From Hyalella azteca (taxonomy: Eukaryota > Arthropoda > Malacostraca > Amphipoda > Hyalellidae), in contig NW_025947067.1 in assembly GCF_000764305.2 (NCBI RefSeq), positions 248,001 through 312,000 of the forward strand: a DNA stretch of 64,000 nucleotides, given 5' to 3'. Shown piece after piece: positions 57,321 through 64,000 of the stretch. Within the stretch, counting starts at the first letter, position 1. Each line of letters opens with the position of its first letter. The position numbers and the translations under genes are program-made. Below the pieces are notes generated by a model. That model saw nothing but the letters and a program-made list of their open reading frames with translations. It did no database searches and was not told where the DNA came from.

Positions 57321-58357
57321 CATTCTCCCCCCCCCCAGTATGGAAGAAATATTTGCTATGTAACCTCGCTCCTTTTAAATGACGCTTTGAATTAGGAGGG
57401 AATAAAATAAGGCCGAAGAACTCATCTCAACACATCGGTATTTCTAGTAAATTTATTTCAAAATATTTAACCTCCATAGTAAAATATAATTTGTTTATAA
57501 TATAACAACTCGTATTGTAGATATGAAAACCCTGCAGTTTAACCTACATGTTGTTCATCTGAAATCTCTGAAGTTTAATTTACATTTTGCCTACCTAAGA
57601 GCGCTCCATTTCAAATTACATGTTTTAGGAAAGGCCCCGACAGCCTCGGAGCTACGAAACTTGCTGATCTGAATTAATTGCGAGGTTACAGTACTTCATA
57701 AATTGCTTGTTTGGCAGAAAATATTTATCTGTTGTCTTNGCTAAAAATATTTTTGAATTCCAACGTCGAATATAATCAGAAATGAAAATGTTGTACAATT
57801 TTTTTGTAACTAGCCTCTACTGTAAAATATCATAATTAATTTTATCGTTTTGTTATAATAAATTGCTATTCATCGTGTAGAAATATTCATTTCAGACGTT
57901 TTATAGAATCCTTCATCCGCCCTTTTATTATTTTGCACCAAAGCAATTCACTGTCATCAAACACTGTTACTGATAATATAGAGACCACGTATCTTTCGTG
58001 CAGTATTAGCTCAGGAAGATTCGATTTTCGCTGGATAAATTTAATGAAAATCTTATTTTAAAACAAATAAAAACTAAGACTTTTCATGTATCGACCGTTT
58101 GAATGAGGCAAGGGAGAATGAATGAGACGAAGACTTAGTAAAATCTGTAGTCAGCAACTTCACAAATTTCTTCTCTTTGCTAAATTTCAATGAAATAGAA
58201 CTGGTGTTCTATCTCTTTTATCAAAAAAACATATGGTATGAATTATTTAGAATTTATTTTAGACAGTTCGTTTACGTTAATAAACTGAAACCTCATGCTC
58301 GGTATTATACCCTCAAGAATTTTGATAATAAAAACTTTGCAGAAACTTTTCAAGAAA
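57321..58357. other. Intergenic, no gene seen
   Basis: Related phrases ACCTACATGTTGTTCATCTG and TTTACATTTTGCCTACCTAA near 57540-57620 suggest a faint old duplication. One undetermined base is at 57740. Confidence 0.5.
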
Positions 58358-58409
58358 TCAATCCTCAAAACAAATTTCATCCTTATGATTCGTGAATTTC
58401 AAACAAGCA

Positions 58410-58733
58410 TTATTCAATAAACCCGTCATCAATGTCTCGGTAACTTTTATATGGAACTGACACTCGCATAATCGACTCCCGGAACAGAAATTTCCTATCG
58501 AGTCACCCCAGTCATTGTTTAGTGATGGCATCACAATATTGAGTATGGCTGCAGGTGATGTTGCTAAGCCAATAACCCGCCCGTTCACTGTACAATATCT
58601 GTCAAGATTGTCACCCTGAGATAGCGCCGCGTGCCGCAGCATCCGATTATATGGAGCATAGAAGGCTGGCTCTGCCTTGGGATATGTGTGGCTCTTGAAG
58701 TCAACGTTTACAATCATTGATGTAGCATCGATC
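58410..58733 (-). CDS. Possible internal exon, CUB-like, gene unknown
   Basis: An open minus frame reads IDATSMIVNVDFKSHTYP, then YCTVNGRVIGLATSPAAI, LNIVMPSL and CSGSRLCECQFHIK. The alternation of YEI, VNVDF and a late C...SPAAILNIV block resembles the strand pattern and second cysteine region of a CUB domain. An acceptor could lie at ATATGAG just upstream, but its pyrimidine tract is poor and no good donor follows HIK. A decayed exon is equally possible. Confidence 0.28.
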
Positions 58734-61700
58734 TCATATGTAAGTACGTATCGGCAGTTAATGTAATGTAAATTTATTCATATTTACAGTCGGAGTTGCA
58801 TTTCCAGCCATCTAACTTTTTGAGTACGACTAGTACTCAAAAGAGTCGTAGATAAAAAAAATATATTACATAGTATCAATGCAAACAAGTAAGGAAACCA
58901 AAACAGACAAGTTATATGTATTTAAATATGTTGAAGCCAACTAAGCGAGAATGTTATCGTTATAACGCAGCGGATTTAAAGTGTTCCAGCCAAGCTAGAG
59001 ATGGTGTCGTCTGTGAGGCGCAGTGGAGCAATCTCGTGAGCAATGGACAGTTAAGGCTGTTACGGAAGCTTTTTCATGATGATTAACTGCACTAAAAGTC
59101 TGAAAATGACTGAACTTTAATCAGGCTAGCGCGGTAACCTCGTATGATGGACATACGTATTTTTCCTTCCATTCGTAAGGACCGGCAAAAATGGGCTATT
59201 AAACTCATAACAATTGCTTTAAGCCTTCAGAAAAGTGATGCCGTAGCCGTGAACGTGATTCGTGGATAAACGTCAAATTGCCTTGCAGGCGACGCAATTT
59301 CATAAAATTTTACTTTGCATTTCAATAGCTCTACCAAAACTATTAACAATCGTGTGAAATTTTGAATTCGTTTTCTACGAAACTAACTCACCGTTAGAAA
59401 GAGCTACCGTCGTTTCCCTTGATGGATTTTTCACACAATGAATGATGGATTAATGTACAAAAACAGAAACCGTATATAAAAAATAACCACTTAATAAAGC
59501 GATTTTAATAAGGGAGGTTTCACTCCAGACATAAAGATGGTATTTTAATTGTAAGGCAAACTTATCAGTCGACTTACCTCTTATTTTTTATATTCTTCTG
59601 AATTCATAAACCTAAAAACATATATATGCATCATGCTTATACTGCTGTATCATTTGATAAAAAATTACGCAATTAAATTCCATCTAATATTTGCGGTTTC
59701 TGATTAATATCGCTTCGTATTCATCGTTTTAATGAGACTGGTAACTTCTGGAAGTATGAGACGAATGACTTCTGGAACCTCCACTTCCTGTTTGTGTGTT
59801 TCGCATCATACATTATTCACACCACCAGCACCGAGATTGAATGTCAAGTCTCCTTCACAAGAACATCAAAAGCTCTTTGCTGTTTCGCTCAAGGCCAGGC
59901 AACTAGAAGATACTTTCTCATGTTTTCTTGTTTGCACAGGTACAATTTTTTAAAGTGGCAATTTTTAGCACGTTTACAACCATGTTTCTCCACAAACGGA
60001 AATATTTGCGTAATTATTTACACGTTTACAAAGACAGGTTTCTCTGTACTATGAACTCACAGTATGGCTATTTGTGAACTAATTTTCTCTTATGCAGTAA
60101 CACCGCTTTTGCATGACTCCGAACACTCAGAATAACGAGAATAGCCGACATTATAAAGACGCTTGCCATCCAAGTTTGTATGCAAGACGTCGGGCCCCTT
60201 GGGTGATATCGGAAAGAGATAGACATTGCTACTGCGTCTGCGCCAGCCTCATGTTAGGTAGTAGTCGACATCGCTTTGGGGTCTTCAAACCTCACGAAAT
60301 TCAATGAGAATGTTGTTCAATATTGGAGAGCCGAAGGGAAGATGCGAGAAGATAGGGATTTCAAAGTTACCGCTATTGAGGGTCCTTAGTGCTTGTCTTT
60401 AACAGCTGTTTGTGTGTTTGTGTGGCCAACAATAAACTCTTAATGCATGAAAGACAAATAGATACGATAGTTCACATTATGGTGTAAAGGGCAGAAATCA
60501 TTATTAATTAATTAAGGAAAAATTAATGTAACATTATTAGGCAATGATATTTATTTTAGACACTATTTTATTGTTCAAAATTGTGAATTGTCACTTTAGT
60601 CCAAAGTTTAAGATTATTATGTACTCATATGTGCTGGAGGTATGTACTGCCTTTGAATGTGAATATTTAAACATGTTTGTTAATAGGCTAGATTGTGAAT
60701 ATTTATATTTTAAGTTTATGGTATACGTTTTACTGATTTGTTTGCTTTTATTTGTTTACATATTCTCAATTCTTCATTTTCGGAAAACCTCATTCCCAAA
60801 ATTAAAGCTCATATTAAGAGTTAGCCTCAGACCGCAAATTTTAAACGGAAGCAGAGCCACCAACAAACAAACCGTTGACTCAAAACAATGTCAACGTTGA
60901 TTGGTGTTTGTTCAGAATGATATTTCCATCTCATCGATAATTTAATTTTTTTATATGATAGACAGTGGTTGAATATAATGTTCTAATTATTAATAATAAG
61001 TAACCTACAGAACCTAGATACGATCTTGTAGTCAATTAAGTTGGGAGTTATTATAGAGCACCTGATAATAGATAATGTTTATCTAAAGGATCTGTAATTT
61101 AACATTACAGTTTATGTTGTCTAACTTACTCTTTGTTCACATATGCATTATTATATAGACAATGTCTGGATGTACATTGCGAATACATATCATCCATATA
61201 CATAAATTGAAAAGAATTTGCAAATCTGAAAAGGAAAGAGTGAAAATCAAACTAATTTGAATTTTTTCAAAATCTGAATGCGATTTTGTCACATTTTTTA
61301 TTGAAACAATCGAAATAATTACTGTACCGCATGCCCGAATGAAAATAAAAATTGAACCATTTAAATCTTTTCAAAGCGCCTAGCTTTTACAAAATATGAT
61401 GAAGAGTTTGTGTTTTCGACTGTTCCAGACAATCGTACGTACGTCATTGTGTTGCTTATACCTGCTAAAACATTTTAATAGTTGAATTATCTTCAGTTTC
61501 GACAGTTCCAGTTTGAATTGCACTTTCATATAATTTTGTTTAAGCTCCGAGATTTCTTAATGTTGCTGTAATCTGGAACTCTGACACAAACAGCTGTACT
61601 GGCGGGCATTTCACTGCGCTCCAACCAAAAAGACCGTAAGATCGTTTATGCCAGCAGTTCCTCTTCTTGATTTTATGGTAGTATTCGAGCGACGGTTTTC

Positions 61701-61840
61701 TTATTTTCATGGTCTCGGTGATCCTAAAAGTTTCGCTAGCTTCCATATTTTGGCATGAGTGAGGTTCCTCTAAACTCTGGCGCAATTGCGGCAATACAAA
61801 GCTCCTTATAGTCAGGAAAAATGAAAAGACTTTCAGGATA
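58734..61840. other. Intergenic or intronic, no gene supported
   Basis: Only short frames. A 118-codon frame at 60544-60900 is hydrophobic and AT-driven, and no motif supports it. Confidence 0.45.
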
Positions 61841-61841
61841 T

Positions 61842-61960
61842 CAGTCTGATCTAAACAATGCACGTACGGCGCTCCGGTTGCTTTTTCCTTTGCACATGTC
61901 ACAGTCGGATACTCGCTGACATAAAGATATTTAGGAGAAAACTCGAGATCTTCCAATTCA
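61842..61960 (-). CDS. Possible internal exon, CUB-like, gene unknown
   Basis: After a good acceptor (ATAATTTCAG) the minus frame reads ITLELEDLEFSPKYLYVS, then VTCAKEKATGAPYVHCLDQ. The ITLELEDLEF phrase followed by a cysteine is typical of the middle of CUB domains, and it would fit downstream of a CQFHIK-type exon end like the one near 58450. The donor is unclear (candidate near TACGTGC or AAAGTC). Proposed only as a candidate. Confidence 0.28.
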
Positions 61961-62094
61961 AGAGTTATCCTGAAATTATATCTATGTTTGAAAGACCATA
62001 GGACTCGATAACGTGTGTAATCCAGACATGATTTTTAGTTTTTTATCCTCTGAGTCGTCCAGTAAAGATATACCTACCCTAAACAAACCTAAAC

Positions 62095-64000
62095 CAACCT
62101 TCAGAATTTAGAAATGACTGAACCCACAGATGCAAATGATATGTGCCAATGTTAAATTACGAAATGAAATAAATATAGTCAAAGACCCAACTTAGTTAAA
62201 TATATTTGTCGGTTACTTTATTTATTCATAAACTATTAAATCCACATACCAGACATTATCATCACCAATTGAAATAATTCTTAAGTTTACTGGCAGTTCA
62301 CTATAACAGCGGTTATCGGTCAATTCCCCAAAACAACATAACCCTCAAACATGAAATTAAAGTTACTGTGCAATTGTAAAATTACCTACTTTCGTTAAAT
62401 AGTTGAAGGGCCAACTTTATTTTGTGAAAATTACTCGGTTACATAAAAAATTCAGAAATGGCTAAATTCCCCTATACAAGCAAATATAACAGCACTGCAT
62501 AGGCGTAAAATTGAAATATTTTTTCGAGTTGAATGGCGATCCAAGTTCACTATGCGGCGGTCGTCGGGTTATTACCTAATTAAAAACGACTAAACTTGCA
62601 TATCTTAAATTACAACGACACTGCGCTGACGTAAAATTAACATATTTCTCGAGTTGGTGAAGATCCTAGTTCATTTGCGGCAGTTTTCGGTTAATTAACT
62701 AAATCGAAAAACACTGAACCCAAACAGTGAGAATTATCACATCCACTTTGCATGTGTAAAATCCAAATATTTATCGAGTATTTCATTTTCGGCGGTTACC
62801 GGTAACTTATCCAGTTCAAAAACCTCTCAACCTACATCCGGGTAATAATTTCTGCCAATGAGAGGGTGTAAAAGAATGACATGCTTTCAAATTAGTTGAA
62901 GATTCAATTGCAGTCCAGTCATTCATCAGTTACTTACTTAATTCATAATGGATCGAACCCATGTATCTTAAATTAGTACAGCTATTTTGCAGGTGTGAAA
63001 ATAACATCTATCTCGAGTTTAGTTGACATAAAGTTCATTAGCGACGATAATTGTTATCAGTGTATTACCCAATCTAAAAATAACTATAACCACATTCCTT
63101 AATTTTTGAAGCGACTGCGCAGCTGTAAAATTATCATATATCTCAAATTTGTCAAAGACATAACTTTATTCGAGAGATTTTCCATTTACTCACCTGATTC
63201 ATAAACGACGAAACCCAAAATAAATTTTTACCGCCACTGCGCAGGTGCAAAATTGACATATTTCTCGTATTTTGGGGAGATTTATATAAACGTATGGCGG
63301 TCATCGGTTAATTACCTCGCTGAAAATCTTTATGTGGATCCTTCAGGTTCGTTGAAGACAGTGAATGAAGACAGGGTTTCGTGATATTTACCGGTTTCTA
63401 TTATCAATAAAAAGAAGATAGTATAAGAAACTATTCTCCAAATTCTATATGGTAACTTTGAAGTCATTTTACAGACTAATCTTCAGTAAACATGTAACGA
63501 ATAATCTATTCTTCCCGAAATAAGGGAGGTTTGGTTTGGCATTCGCAAATAGCTCAGTTGACAGACAGATCGCACAACACGTACTAGTTTACACAGCTCG
63601 ACTTGGTCTTTAAACTTCAGCTTATTAGAAGTAGTACGAAACGTTAACAACACATGTTTACATGAAATTCTTATAGACATTGCGCACATGTAAGACAAAC
63701 AAATTAATTGAGATTGGTAGAGATCAAGTTTTTAATGGAAGTTACCAGTTAATTACGTAATTCAGAAATGACTAAATACACGAAACTGAAATTTTTGCCG
63801 CCATTGCTCGAAACACATTGGTGTACAAACAGTACAATGTTAACATTATGTTACACCATTTACACTGTATACAGCAGTTTGTTTAAATGTTACACCATTA
63901 CGCTGGTGTAACATATGTTTACCCACCTTGGCCGTAATCCAATTTGCATTTGCGACAGCTATTTATTAATAGTCTAATTCATAAAAAAACTAAAAACGTG
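62095..64000. repeat. Ancient, decayed satellite of about 124-bp units, open to the right
   Basis: Units recur at roughly 120-133 bp (anchors near 62368, 62494, 62620, 62740, 62860, 62979, 63112, 63232). Each keeps weak versions of CACTGCGCAGGTGTAAAATT, CATATTTCTCGAGTT, GCGGCGGTTATCGGTTAATT and AAAAACGACTAAACCCACAT. Around 63330-63640 an unrelated segment interrupts. The pattern resumes at 63680-63800 and again at 63930-64000, so the array continues beyond the window. Nine or more units, strongly diverged from each other. Confidence 0.8.

Overview
The window is animal nuclear DNA: AT-rich, with few coding islands, GT-AG introns of 0.5 to 3.8 kb, many minisatellites and many short inverted-repeat transposons. 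An arthropod, probably a crustacean, fits best. The evidence is the TCAGTC initiator in a solo LTR, short CCTAA runs of the arthropod telomere type, and an arthropod-style Tc1/IS630 transposase relic. The species cannot be named from the sequence.

One gene is certain. AMDHD2 (N-acetylglucosamine-6-phosphate deacetylase) lies on the minus strand at 24768-15487 in eight exons. They join in frame into a 418-residue protein with all the family's metal-binding and catalytic motifs. Its surroundings are striking. Six of the eight exons are followed directly, or within about 50 bp, by a private tandem repeat. At exons 6 and 7 the repeated unit contains the 5' splice site itself: seven donor copies in 31-bp units, and two donor copies in an 83-bp duplication. 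A 46-bp array begins at the stop codon.

Layout. 1-15 kb is gene-poor and holds several inverted-repeat elements: GCGC-type elements at 0.8 and 1.7 kb, a hairpin element at 2.2 kb, two nested TA-flanked elements at 8.0-9.7 kb and a foldback element at 12.1 kb. AMDHD2 fills 15.5-24.8 kb. From 25.4 to 29.4 kb there is a cluster of inverted repeat copies, two minisatellites, a 370-bp solo LTR with a 5-bp target duplication inside one minisatellite, a possible first exon of a plus-strand gene at 28.6 kb, and a damaged tRNA-Arg. 29-62 kb is mostly unassigned, with a decayed transposase at 34.5 kb, minisatellites at 34, 37, 39.5, 42, 43 and 47 kb, and more GCGC-type copies at 49, 50 and 57 kb. Two minus-strand coding-like islands near 58.5 and 61.9 kb vaguely resemble CUB domains. 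From 62.1 kb to the window end there is an old, decayed satellite of about 124-bp units that runs off the edge.

AMDHD2 is the only unit with an assigned pathway role (amino-sugar recycling). No operon-like or cooperative gene set is visible.
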